From contig DATGQE010000027.1 of assembly GCA_035304345.1 (NCBI GenBank), positions 27,394-91,393 on the forward strand: a DNA stretch of 64,000 nt, written 5' to 3'. The position numbers and the translations under genes are program-made. The stretch's first letter is position 1. Every line of letters starts with the position of its first letter. Source of the stretch: IDS-8 sp035304345 (GTDB taxonomy: Bacteria > Pseudomonadota > Gammaproteobacteria > Steroidobacterales > Woeseiaceae). The notes below the pieces were generated by a model. The model searched no databases. It was not told where the DNA came from and saw only the letters and a list, made by a program, of their open reading frames with translations. This document shows, piece by piece, positions 52,929-61,215 of this stretch.

Positions 52929-54428
52929 TTATGACGAGGCGGAGACCGGAGGGGCCTTGCAGTAGTAGTCGATGAACTGCTGGTGCTCCGGGAGCTGGCT
53001 CACGAGATTCCTCGCGGAGGCATGGATTCCCGCGAGGAACTTCTGGAGCTCCTCATCCGACATCATGTTGACGATCGGGTGATACTGCTCCGGCACCAGC
53101 CCCTGCCCCAGCATCACCTGCGTCCACGAGTTTTCCCCGAACAGCTCCGTGGGCACCTTGAACACGCGGCCGGCCTGCCGGAACAGCTCGATGCGGTGTT
53201 TCAGCGTGTCCGGGACCTGCATCGACCGGCATTCACGCCAGAAGGCCGAGTCCGCTCTCTCGGTGACATGATAGTGGAGCACGATGAAGTCCCGGATGTT
53301 CTCGATCTCGAAGCTCATCTGCCGATTGAACTCGTCGACATCGGGCTGGCGCACGCCGTCGTACGGGAACATCTGCATCAGCCTGATGAGGCTGCGCTGG
53401 ATCAGGTGGATGCTGGTCGACTCGAGCGGCTCGATGAAGCCGGACGCGAGGCCCATCGCCACGCAGTTCTTGTGCCACTGCCGGCGGCGCAGGCCCGCCT
53501 TGAACCGGATCACCCTCGGCTCGGTGATCCGCCGCCCCTCGATGTTGTCGAGCAGCAGTGCCGTCGCCCGGTCGTCGGAAAGGTGCCGGCTGCTGAACAC
53601 GAGGCCGTTGCCGACCCGGCTCTGCAGGGGAATCCGCCACTGCCAGCCAGCCTCGTGCGCGATCGAGCGGGTGTAGGGAACCGGCGGGCCCACCGACTCC
53701 GTCTGTACGGCCACGGCGCGGTCGCAGGGCAGCCAGTTCGACCAGTCCTCGTACTCGATGCCGAGCGTCTGCCCGATGAGCAGCGCCCGGAATCCCGTGC
53801 AGTCCAGGAACAGGTCGCCCTCGACGCGCCGGCCGGATTCGAGCTCCAGCGCCGTGATGGAGCCATCCTCCGGGTCGACTTCCACCCGGGCGATCTTGCC
53901 CTCGCAGCGGGCGACGCCGTGTGCTTCCGCCATGCGGCGCAGGAACCGCGCGTACAGGGACGCGTCGATGTGATAAGCGTAGTTCAGGACCTGGTTCGGG
54001 AGCACGGCGAACCGGCCGTGCCGCGCGGCAAGCCATTCCTTGCAGTATTCGCCGAACTCCTTGCTGATACCCAGTTTCAGGCCCTTGAGCCAGAAGTGCT
54101 GGAACCCGCACGCCCAGCAGTCCTTACCCGTCCACCCGAAGGAATGAATGTAGTGCTTGCCGACGTCGCGCCAGTTCTCGAACGAGATGCCGAGCTTGAA
54201 CGTGCCCTGGACGGCCACCATGAAATCCCGCTCGTCGATCTTCAGGAGCTCATGCAGCGTGAGGATGGTCGGGATCGTGGCCTCACCGACGCCCACGGTG
54301 CCGATCTCGTCCGACTCGACCAGGGTGATGTCGAGGGTTCTGCCGAGGAGCCGCCCGAGCGAGGCCGCGGCCATCCACCCGGCGGTACCGCCCCCGGTGA
54401 CGACGATCTTGTGAATCTTGCGGTGCAC
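52929..54428 (-). CDS. flavin-dependent tryptophan halogenase family protein (first copy)
   Basis: A 499-residue FAD-dependent halogenase. The nucleotide motif is VTGGGTAGWMAA (residues 10-21). The catalytic lysine corresponds to Lys78 in GTFKLGISF, the WxWxIP motif is GWQWRIP (261-267), and the acid is Glu336 in EPLESTSIHLIQ. All landmarks of PrnA/RebH-type enzymes are intact, so halogenation of an indole or similar aromatic is chemically plausible. No biosynthetic gene cluster is present. Instead it sits in the SapC/cupin/TonB cluster, as related halogenases do in caulobacters and xanthomonads, where the natural substrate is not known. Eight bases separate it from the cupin gene. Confidence 0.92.
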   Translation of the reverse strand: MHRKIHKIVVTGGGTAGWMAAASLGRLLGRTLDITLVESDEIGTVGVGEATIPTILTLHELLKIDERDFMVAVQGTFKLGISFENWRDVGKHYIHSFGWTGKDCWACGFQHFWLKGLKLGISKEFGEYCKEWLAARHGRFAVLPNQVLNYAYHIDASLYARFLRRMAEAHGVARCEGKIARVEVDPEDGSITALELESGRRVEGDLFLDCTGFRALLIGQTLGIEYEDWSNWLPCDRAVAVQTESVGPPVPYTRSIAHEAGWQWRIPLQSRVGNGLVFSSRHLSDDRATALLLDNIEGRRITEPRVIRFKAGLRRRQWHKNCVAMGLASGFIEPLESTSIHLIQRSLIRLMQMFPYDGVRQPDVDEFNRQMSFEIENIRDFIVLHYHVTERADSAFWRECRSMQVPDTLKHRIELFRQAGRVFKVPTELFGENSWTQVMLGQGLVPEQYHPIVNMMSDEELQKFLAGIHASARNLVSQLPEHQQFIDYYCKAPPVSASS

Positions 54429-54436
54429 CCGGACCC

Positions 54437-55456
54437 CTATCGATTGAGCCTGTTGATCAGCTCTGCCCGCAGCCTGCGCGCCGCGTTCTCGTCCAGCGGC
54501 GCGAGGCAGCCCCTGCCGGGCTCCGGGATGTGCGCGTAAACCGACTCGTCCGCGGAGAAGACGTAGTGCTCGAAGAGCGCCCTCCAGGCTTTGCGCTGCC
54601 TTTCAGGGAGATCGCGCAGGGTCAGGATCGCGTGCATGAGCGCCGAGGTCGGCGAACCCATCACCGGCGGTGAGGCACACCACCAGTAGTTGACGAGCAG
54701 GTTGAACGGCGACAGCGACTCGACGTGGTGCCACCACATGCCGGGTATGAAAATCGCGTCCCCCGGCGCGAGCTCCGCCGCGCAGGCAGCTTCCATCGCG
54801 TCGGCGAACTTCGGGAAGCGCTCGAGGTCCGGCCGGGTGACGTCCACGAGGCTGATCGCCTGCCCGGAGGGCGTTCGATCCAGCGGGCCGATGTAGAGGT
54901 TGCCGATCTGCTCCGGCGGAAACAGCGTGAAGCGGCGGGTGCCGGCGACGACGCACGCGATGTTGTCCGGGAAATCGAAGTGCGTCGAGATCCGCGTGCG
55001 GTTGCCGAGCCAGAAGCTCGCCAGGCAGTCGCTCTGCTGCAGGCCGATGTCGTTGTGCACCCGGAAGCCGGGCAGCCAGCGATCGACCGGCGTCGAGCCG
55101 ACGTAGATCGATTGTGCCGGCGCGGCGTGCTGCTGCTCGGCGAGCTTGCGGAGCACGAGCTCGAGCGGGGCCGACGTGCTCTTGAAGTTGAAGCCGGTGA
55201 AATCCTCGGTGTAGAAGAACCGCCCTTCGATGGCCGGCTCGCCGACGTAGACCGTCACCGGGGTCTCGGTCCAGAAGCCGCCGAGGTAAGCCGCCGCGGC
55301 GTCGAGCGACGCGCTGCACGCCTGCACCGCCGGCCAGTCGGAGACCAGGCCCTTCAGCACGAGCGGCACGTCCGAGCGGAGCACGTCGTCCGGTATCTCC
55401 CGGGCGGAGCAGCCTTCGACGACCGCGATCGGGGCCGGTTGCGCGAGCCCGGTCAT
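54437..55456 (-). CDS. cupin-like (JmjC/cupin_8) protein of the halogenase cluster
   Basis: A 339-residue JmjC/cupin_8-type protein. The iron-binding pattern is STHFDFPDN (His and Asp) with a distal His in PGMWWHHVESL; AGTRRFTLFPPEQ and ISLVDVTRPDLERFPKF are conserved in cupin_8 proteins found beside SapC and tryptophan halogenases. It may be an Fe(II)/2-oxoglutarate hydroxylase, but no substrate is known. The open frame extends far upstream; the ATG at 55456 overlaps the sapC stop (ATGA), which fixes the start. Confidence 0.85.
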   Translation of the reverse strand: MTGLAQPAPIAVVEGCSAREIPDDVLRSDVPLVLKGLVSDWPAVQACSASLDAAAAYLGGFWTETPVTVYVGEPAIEGRFFYTEDFTGFNFKSTSAPLELVLRKLAEQQHAAPAQSIYVGSTPVDRWLPGFRVHNDIGLQQSDCLASFWLGNRTRISTHFDFPDNIACVVAGTRRFTLFPPEQIGNLYIGPLDRTPSGQAISLVDVTRPDLERFPKFADAMEAACAAELAPGDAIFIPGMWWHHVESLSPFNLLVNYWWCASPPVMGSPTSALMHAILTLRDLPERQRKAWRALFEHYVFSADESVYAHIPEPGRGCLAPLDENAARRLRAELINRLNR

Positions 55457-56211
55457 CGGCCTTCCAACCTCCGGTTCTTCATCTCGACCAGCGAGCGCAT
55501 GTTCACGGTCGAGGCCAGCACCATGAAGAGGGGCATCAGGAAACCCTGCCGGCTGAAGCTCCACAGGGTCTCCGCGGAGAGCTGCTGCACCTTCTCTTCC
55601 TCGATGGTGTAGAAGCCCAGCAACTGGTTCCTGGAGCCGTCGTTCAGCGTGATGTCGAAGGTGACGGACTCGATGAGGCCGTTCTGCTCGAGGGCGTTGA
55701 CGAACGCCCGGGTGTGCACGTAGCCCTCGTAGATCGTTTCCAGAAGCGAAGCCATCTCCTCCAGGAACGGCGTCCTCCCGCCCAGCGGCTGGAACAGTGC
55801 CTCGCCGGTGTCGCGGCTGACGCGCGGATGGTCGAGGTCGATGGAGAGCATCCGGGCCTGGGCGGTATCGTCCTGGCCCATGGCACGGCTCCTGAGCTCC
55901 TGATAGCCGATCAGGAACGGCTGCCTCCTGATCATGGCGGGGACGTAGTGCGCGTGCCACCCGTCGTCGTCCAGGAACAGGTTTTCCCCGTCCTTGAAAC
56001 CGAACAGCGCCACCGGGTACAGGTCGCCGTTCGCGTCCCGGTGAAACAGGATGGGATAAAACGCCTGCACGCTGCGGAACTCGAACGGGAACGTCGTCAC
56101 GAACATGACGTCGTCGCCGTAGGTGGCCGATCGCTCCGTGATGACGCGGAGGTCGCGGTGATCGACGTTGTTGACGAGGGCGAGGTTGGTCACGCTGTTT
56201 CCGGCATTCAT
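55453..56211 (-). CDS. SapC family protein
   Basis: A 252-residue protein of the SapC family: HRDLRVITERSATYGDDVMF, VTTFPFEFRSVQAFYPILFH, GYQELRSRAMG and the terminal LSFSRQ-like TLWSFSRQGFLMPLFMVLAS. SapC proteins were named from an S-layer secretion locus but their role is unresolved; they occur almost always with tryptophan halogenase and TonB receptor genes. The ATG at 56211 overlaps the stop of the second halogenase (ATGA), which supports the start over the longer open frame. Confidence 0.9.
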   Translation of the reverse strand: MNAGNSVTNLALVNNVDHRDLRVITERSATYGDDVMFVTTFPFEFRSVQAFYPILFHRDANGDLYPVALFGFKDGENLFLDDDGWHAHYVPAMIRRQPFLIGYQELRSRAMGQDDTAQARMLSIDLDHPRVSRDTGEALFQPLGGRTPFLEEMASLLETIYEGYVHTRAFVNALEQNGLIESVTFDITLNDGSRNQLLGFYTIEEEKVQQLSAETLWSFSRQGFLMPLFMVLASTVNMRSLVEMKNRRLEGR

Positions 56212-57767
56212 GCGACGCCCCGCAGGGACGTCATGGCGTCGATCAGCTCCCGGTTCGCCGGCAGCAGGGCGAGCAGCCGCCGCGCTTTCTCGTTGTTCTC
56301 GTGCAGCACGCGATCGACGCGACTCGTTTCCGCCCCGGCATCCGGCCCGGGACCGGAATGGTACCGCGGCCGGAATCCCATGCCGTACAGCACGTACTGG
56401 TAGCTCGCCGACGGGAACAGCTCGTCCACCCTGGGCGCATCGTCGTGCCAGGGCGGCTGCTGGTCCCACAGTGCCAGCTTGTCGGCCAGGCCGCCCGGCC
56501 ACGAGCTTCGCGCACGGCAATCCCGCCAATACTCGCCGTCGCGCCGGCTCAGGACGTAGTGAAGCTTCAAAAACTCGACGATCCGTTCCCAGTGGTAGTG
56601 GATCTTCGCGTTGAAGCGCCGCGCGGCCGCCGCCATGATCTCGCCGCTGGCCGGCAACTGCGCACTGATGAAGGAAGCGCACTGCTCGACCAGCGCGAGC
56701 GCGGAGGCTTCGAGCGGCTCGACGAAGCCGCCCGACAATCCCACGGCGACGCAGTTCCCGACCCAGAAGTCGCGCCGAAAGCCCGGTTCGAACCGGATCG
56801 GGCGAAACGAGAGATCCTGCGGCCGGACCTCCGGCGAGGTGCGCCGTATGTACTGCCCGAGGATCTCGCTGGCCCGCGCTTCGTCCGTGTGCGCGGTGGA
56901 ATAGACGTACCCGATGCCGCGGCGCGTCTGCAGGCCGATGTCCCAGATCCAGCCGGCCTCCACGGCGGTGGCCCGGGTCGCGGATGCAATCGGCTCGTCC
57001 GGCCTGCCGCGCGGCACCTGCACGGCGATCGCGGCGTCGTTGAGCAGGCACTCCTGCACCGACACGAATCCGACGCCGAGATGGCGGCCGATCAGCAGCG
57101 CACGCGGACCGGTGCAGTCCACGAACAGGTCCCCGTGCAGGCGCCGGCCAGAATCGAGCACGAGCGCCCCGATGTCGCCGCCCGGCGCCAGCTCCACGTC
57201 CTCTACGTTGCACGCGAGGTATTCGATGCCGAGCTCGTCGACCGCGTGACGGTGGAGGAGCCGGGCGAACTTCGCGGCGTCGAAATGGTAGGCGTAGTTG
57301 ACGTTGAACGCGTAATCCGGCGTGGCCTGCTGTTTCGGCGCGAGCCCCGCCTCGATCACCTTTCCCTGCGGCGTCACGAAATCGGCAAACGGGACGTCAC
57401 GCCCGTACGTGAGCCAGTAGCCGGCGAGGTTCAGGCTCGAGTACTCGGCGGGCAGGCTGAACGGATGGCAGTAGCGCTGGTCGCCCCGGTCCTCCGCCCA
57501 CGCGGTGAACTGCGTGCCCTGCTTGAACGTCGCGTCGCACTCGCGGACCAGCGCGGACTCGGGAATGCCGATCTTCTGCAGCGTCGCGCGCATCGACGGC
57601 CACGTGCCTTCGCCCACGCCGATCGTCGGGATGTCGGGCGACTCCACCACGACGACCTCGACCGGCCTGCCCGCGACGCTCCGCCTCGCGGCGGCGATGA
57701 CGCAGGCCGTGATCCAGCCCGCACTCCCCCCGCCGACGATGATGATCCTGTAGGTCGCGTCGTGCAT
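56208..57767 (-). CDS. tryptophan halogenase family protein (second, divergent copy)
   Basis: A 519-residue homologue of the halogenase at 52929. The FAD motif is VGGGSAGWIT, the lysine is Lys82 in ATFKQGTQF, and the late acid is Glu353 in VEPLEASALALV. The WxWxIP motif reads GWIWDIGLQ (272-280): both tryptophans and the isoleucine are kept but the proline is glycine. It is clearly not a recent duplicate. It could halogenate a different substrate or act as a plain flavin oxidase/monooxygenase. It follows the TonB receptor gene by 188 bases and overlaps sapC. Confidence 0.88.
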   Translation of the reverse strand: MHDATYRIIIVGGGSAGWITACVIAAARRSVAGRPVEVVVVESPDIPTIGVGEGTWPSMRATLQKIGIPESALVRECDATFKQGTQFTAWAEDRGDQRYCHPFSLPAEYSSLNLAGYWLTYGRDVPFADFVTPQGKVIEAGLAPKQQATPDYAFNVNYAYHFDAAKFARLLHRHAVDELGIEYLACNVEDVELAPGGDIGALVLDSGRRLHGDLFVDCTGPRALLIGRHLGVGFVSVQECLLNDAAIAVQVPRGRPDEPIASATRATAVEAGWIWDIGLQTRRGIGYVYSTAHTDEARASEILGQYIRRTSPEVRPQDLSFRPIRFEPGFRRDFWVGNCVAVGLSGGFVEPLEASALALVEQCASFISAQLPASGEIMAAAARRFNAKIHYHWERIVEFLKLHYVLSRRDGEYWRDCRARSSWPGGLADKLALWDQQPPWHDDAPRVDELFPSASYQYVLYGMGFRPRYHSGPGPDAGAETSRVDRVLHENNEKARRLLALLPANRELIDAMTSLRGVA

Positions 57768-57955
57768 GACTTCCGCTTACCGCCGGTTCCCAACGTAGAG
57801 CAAGCGCCGTCCCTGCGCAATCCGTGCCGGTGCGGCGCTCGAAGCAGGGGTACCGTCCGGCCCGGGCGCCCGCCGGCGCGGGCGCAGACCCGGCGTGGGT
57901 GACGAGCGCCACCCGCCGGGAGGCAGGGGGGATCTCCTCCCGGCGAGGCGGCGCG

Positions 57956-60922
57956 TCAGAACTTGTATCGCAGACCCACGTTGTAGCGCGTTCCGAGCTG
58001 GGTCGCGAACAGCGTCTGCATCTTGTCCCGCCCGTACACGTGGTGCGTCTCGTTGGTGAGATTGAGCACGTCCGCGAACAACTGCAGGTTGTCGTTGAAG
58101 CGGTAACTGGCGTTCAGGTCCCATTGCTGGTAATCCGCGACGTACGTCGGCGGCCCTGCCCCCACGTTCGTCTGGCCGGTGCCGGCCAGGAAGTCGTCGC
58201 GCCAGTTCCAGGCCAGCCGGATGCCGATCGTCTCGGTCTCGTAGTATCCGATGACGTTCGCGCTGTCGCTCAGGCCGGTCAGCACGAACTGCTGCTCGAG
58301 GCTCAGGTTGTCATAACCGACGTCGGCATCGACGATGGTGGCGTTGGCGATCACGCCGAAGCCCGAGTCCCCGAAGTTGTGCTGGACCACGAGCTCCCAC
58401 CCGTCCATGGTGGCCTTCTCGATGTTCACCGGGACGGTGAGATTGAACGGCGTCGACGGATCCCGGCCGGCAACGCCGGAGATCACGCCGTTGACCGCGT
58501 CGACGCCCGGCTCGTCCGCCCGGTTGGCGAGGATCCACGCGTAGAGCGTGCCGCCGTCGGAGCTGCCGGTCGCGGCGCGGGCTTCCTCCCCGAGCGGGCC
58601 GAGTGCCGGGTGCGGCAGCTCGAACACGGTTTCGGTCACCGAGGAAGTCCCGATGAAGTTGTCGACGTCCTTGCGGAAGTAGCCGGCAGCGATGTAGCTC
58701 GCGTTCCCGTAGTAATACTCGAGCGACAGGTCGAGGTTCCGCGACTCGAAAGGCAAAAGCGCGGGGTTGCCGCGGGCGCCCGTACCTTCGGTCAGCCGGA
58801 CCGGGGAGTTGATGGTCAACCCGCCCTGGATGTCGCCGTAGTTCGGCCGCGTCAGTGTCTTGCTCACCGACACGCGCCCGATGAGGTTGTCGGTCACGTC
58901 GAGCCGGAAATCGAAGTTCGGCAGCCAGTAGTCGTACTCTCCGGTGAGCCGGGTGAACACGGGATCCCCGGTGCTGACCGGCGACAGCTCGTTGCCGGCC
59001 ACCCAGTTGAGGCCGGTCCAGTTGATCGACAGGGCCTGGGAGGTGACGTCGGTCTCCTCGTAGCGCAGGCCGAGCCGCATCTCGACCGGCTTGCCGCCCC
59101 ATTCCGTCGCCATGTTGACCTGGAAGTAGGCGGACCGGGACTCCTCCAGCGTGCGGCGGTCGGCGGTGAAGTCGTCGCTCGGGCACAGCGCCGTGCCGCA
59201 AGGGCCGAGATCGCCGTTGCCGGGCACGAATATCGGCGTGATGCCCTGCTCCATCAGCGACTCGGTCCGCTCGATCAGGTCGACCATGTCAAAGGTGAAG
59301 AAAGCGGTCTGCAGCCGGGGATCGTCGCCGCCAGGTATCTCGTCGAACGCGCCCTCGATCGAGGCCGGCCGCATCAGGTCCGCGATCGCGCCCAGCGGCG
59401 TCTGTGCCGACCAGGAATCCCGCTGCACCACGGAGCTGGCAGCCCGGTTGTCGACGTCCGTGAGCTGGATGCCGAAATCGATGCTCTCCACGAACCCGGT
59501 GTCGAACGCCAGGCTGCCGCCCAGCCTGAGCTGCTCGATGTCCATCCTGGAGACTTCGTTGACGAACACGCTGCCCGTCACCGTCATGTCGTCGGGCGAC
59601 AGCGGGTCCGACAGCCCGAGCTGGAGGATGGGCAGCTCCTGGTCGAAGTAGCCGCTGGTGCGGTCGCGGGTGTAGGCGGCGATCGACAGCAGGGCGGAGT
59701 TGCCGAACGGGCTGTTCGGCTCGTTTTTGGCCGAGGAGTCGTGGTAGTCCAGCTCGAGCGCGAGCCTGTCGCTCACGTTCCACAGCAGGTTGAGCCCGAC
59801 CGAGTTGTTCTCGTTGCGGAAGGCGTCCGAACCGGCGCCCATCGAGAAGTCGGAGCCGACGGAGTTTTCCGTGTACTCGATCGGCGAAGCCTGCGGGCCG
59901 TCCGACCAGACGGTCTCCTGGCCCGCGAAGTTGAACCACGCGGACAGGTTATTGTAGGTGCGATCGAGCTCGAGCTCCGCGTAGGTGTAGTCGAGCGTCG
60001 CGGTGAAGGCATCGATCGGCCGAAACTGCAAGGTGAGCTGGCCGTTCGTGCGCACGCGCTCGTAGCTGGCGAGCTCGTAGCCGATGACCTGGGGCACCGA
60101 GTAGAGGTCACCCGGGCCGGGCCGGTTCACCTGGTTCGGATCGCCTTGCGGCGGGATGCCGCCCCACTCCGAGATGCCGCCGCAGAAGCAGTTGTCGGTT
60201 TCGCCCGTGAACGTCCGCCAGCCGCCGACGCTCGCGGTCGCGGCGCCGCTTTCGCGCTCCTGGCGGATGGCCGTCAGCGAGACGCCGATGCGATCGTCCG
60301 CGAACGTGTTCGAGATGAGGGCCGAAATCTCCGGCGTCCAGGAGGCGCCCGAGGTGGTCGACTCGTCGTACACGCCGCTCGCCGACACCGCCGCGTTCAA
60401 GCCGGGCGAGCTCAGCGGGCGCGTGGTCCGGATGTTGATCGTGGAGCCGATGCCGCCGGTGGGCACGTCGGCGCGGCCGCTCTTGTAGACCTCGACCGCC
60501 GCGACGCCTTCGGAGGCGAGGTTGGCGAAATCGAACGAGCGTCCCAGGCCGCTGGTCGTCGGCATCTGGCGCCCGTTCAGGAGCACCAGGTTGAAGTCCG
60601 GGCCGAAGCCGCGCACCGTGACCCGCGAGCCCTCGCCGCGCTCGCGGTCGATCGACACGCCGGTGATGCGTTGCAGGGATTCGGCGAGGTTCGTGTCGGG
60701 GAAGTCGCCGATGTCCTCGGCGCTGATCGCATCGACGACGCCCGAGGCATTGCGCTTCAAGTCCATGGACTGCATGAGGCTGCCGCGGATGCCCGTGACC
60801 ACGATCTCGTCCACGGGCCGCTCCGGCGCCCGCTGGGCCTGCGCGGGCGGGCTCGCCGTGGCGCCGAGGGCGAGCGCGACGCCGGTCGCGAGCGGCGTCT
60901 TCCTGAATCGCTGCGTCTTCAT
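57956..60922 (-). CDS. TonB-dependent receptor (Xanthomonas/Caulobacter carbohydrate type)
   Basis: A 988-residue outer-membrane receptor of the TIGR01782 type. The signal peptide runs to AQAQ near residue 30. The TonB box and plug start VDEIVVTGIRGSLMQSMDLK, followed by the group's hallmark GDFPDTNLAESLQRITGVSI and RVTVRGFGPDFNLVLLNGRQ. The barrel ends GTRYNVGLRYKF with terminal Phe. Receptors of this group import oligosaccharides or other large nutrients and are usually regulated by a linked LacI protein, as here. It is the first gene of the halogenase/SapC cluster. The ligand is presumably a glycan fragment cut by the lipoprotein glycosidase. Confidence 0.93.
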   Translation of the reverse strand: MKTQRFRKTPLATGVALALGATASPPAQAQRAPERPVDEIVVTGIRGSLMQSMDLKRNASGVVDAISAEDIGDFPDTNLAESLQRITGVSIDRERGEGSRVTVRGFGPDFNLVLLNGRQMPTTSGLGRSFDFANLASEGVAAVEVYKSGRADVPTGGIGSTINIRTTRPLSSPGLNAAVSASGVYDESTTSGASWTPEISALISNTFADDRIGVSLTAIRQERESGAATASVGGWRTFTGETDNCFCGGISEWGGIPPQGDPNQVNRPGPGDLYSVPQVIGYELASYERVRTNGQLTLQFRPIDAFTATLDYTYAELELDRTYNNLSAWFNFAGQETVWSDGPQASPIEYTENSVGSDFSMGAGSDAFRNENNSVGLNLLWNVSDRLALELDYHDSSAKNEPNSPFGNSALLSIAAYTRDRTSGYFDQELPILQLGLSDPLSPDDMTVTGSVFVNEVSRMDIEQLRLGGSLAFDTGFVESIDFGIQLTDVDNRAASSVVQRDSWSAQTPLGAIADLMRPASIEGAFDEIPGGDDPRLQTAFFTFDMVDLIERTESLMEQGITPIFVPGNGDLGPCGTALCPSDDFTADRRTLEESRSAYFQVNMATEWGGKPVEMRLGLRYEETDVTSQALSINWTGLNWVAGNELSPVSTGDPVFTRLTGEYDYWLPNFDFRLDVTDNLIGRVSVSKTLTRPNYGDIQGGLTINSPVRLTEGTGARGNPALLPFESRNLDLSLEYYYGNASYIAAGYFRKDVDNFIGTSSVTETVFELPHPALGPLGEEARAATGSSDGGTLYAWILANRADEPGVDAVNGVISGVAGRDPSTPFNLTVPVNIEKATMDGWELVVQHNFGDSGFGVIANATIVDADVGYDNLSLEQQFVLTGLSDSANVIGYYETETIGIRLAWNWRDDFLAGTGQTNVGAGPPTYVADYQQWDLNASYRFNDNLQLFADVLNLTNETHHVYGRDKMQTLFATQLGTRYNVGLRYKF

Positions 60923-60963
60923 TTTTCCCCCGAAAAGTCGTCGTTTTGACGGCAGACGGGCAA

Positions 60964-61001
60964 AATGTAAGCGCTTTCAAAGCCGACTGCAAGCGCTTTT
61001 C
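60964..61001 (-). promoter_or_regulatory. TonB-receptor promoter with two LacI-type operators
   Basis: On the minus strand TTGCAG (60992-60987), 17 bases, TACATT (60969-60964) forms a plausible promoter. Two operator-like sites, TGTAAGCGCTTTCA (60966-60979) and TGCAAGCGCTTTTC (60988-61001), share the AAGCGCTT core with the lacI operator. They cover the -10 and -35 respectively, with centres 22 bases (two helical turns) apart, so two dimers could bind on the same face. Repression by the linked LacI protein and release by a sugar is the expected logic. Confidence 0.8.
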
Positions 61002-61075
61002 GGCATGTGGGGGCCGATCCCTGCGACCGCATCGTTCATGCCCGCCTCGAGATTGTGGCTGATGCTCCGCCGCGA

Positions 61076-61143
61076 CCGGGGGGTGTCCCTGGGGGAATGG
61101 CTCCCGTGCGGACGGCTTTATTTCCCCCAGGGACACCCCCCGG
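61076..61143. repeat. 22-base perfect inverted repeat with 24-base loop
   Basis: The arms at 61076-61097 and 61122-61143 are exactly complementary over 22 bases (core GTGTCCCTGGGGG). Partial complementarity continues outward for about 11 more positions. It lies between the stop of the molybdenum-hydroxylase gene and the TonB-receptor promoter. No T run follows on the minus strand. It may be a REP-like palindrome, a mobile-element footprint or an unusual terminator; no second copy is seen in this window. Confidence 0.8.
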
Positions 61144-61215
61144 CCACGGCTCCGCGGTGCGGTTCCGGGCCGGGCATGAACACGATGCTGAGCGGCGGGG
61201 TTCCGGGGCGTGCGG

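Noticed and set aside
55457..57213. Long upstream extensions of the SapC and cupin frames
   Set aside because: These run through neighbouring genes in another frame; ATGA overlaps fix the true starts at 56211 and 55456.
57824..60949. A 1041-codon plus-strand frame opposite the TonB receptor
   Set aside because: Arg/Val/Asp-rich low-information sequence with no motif; the minus-strand frame is a complete TonB receptor.
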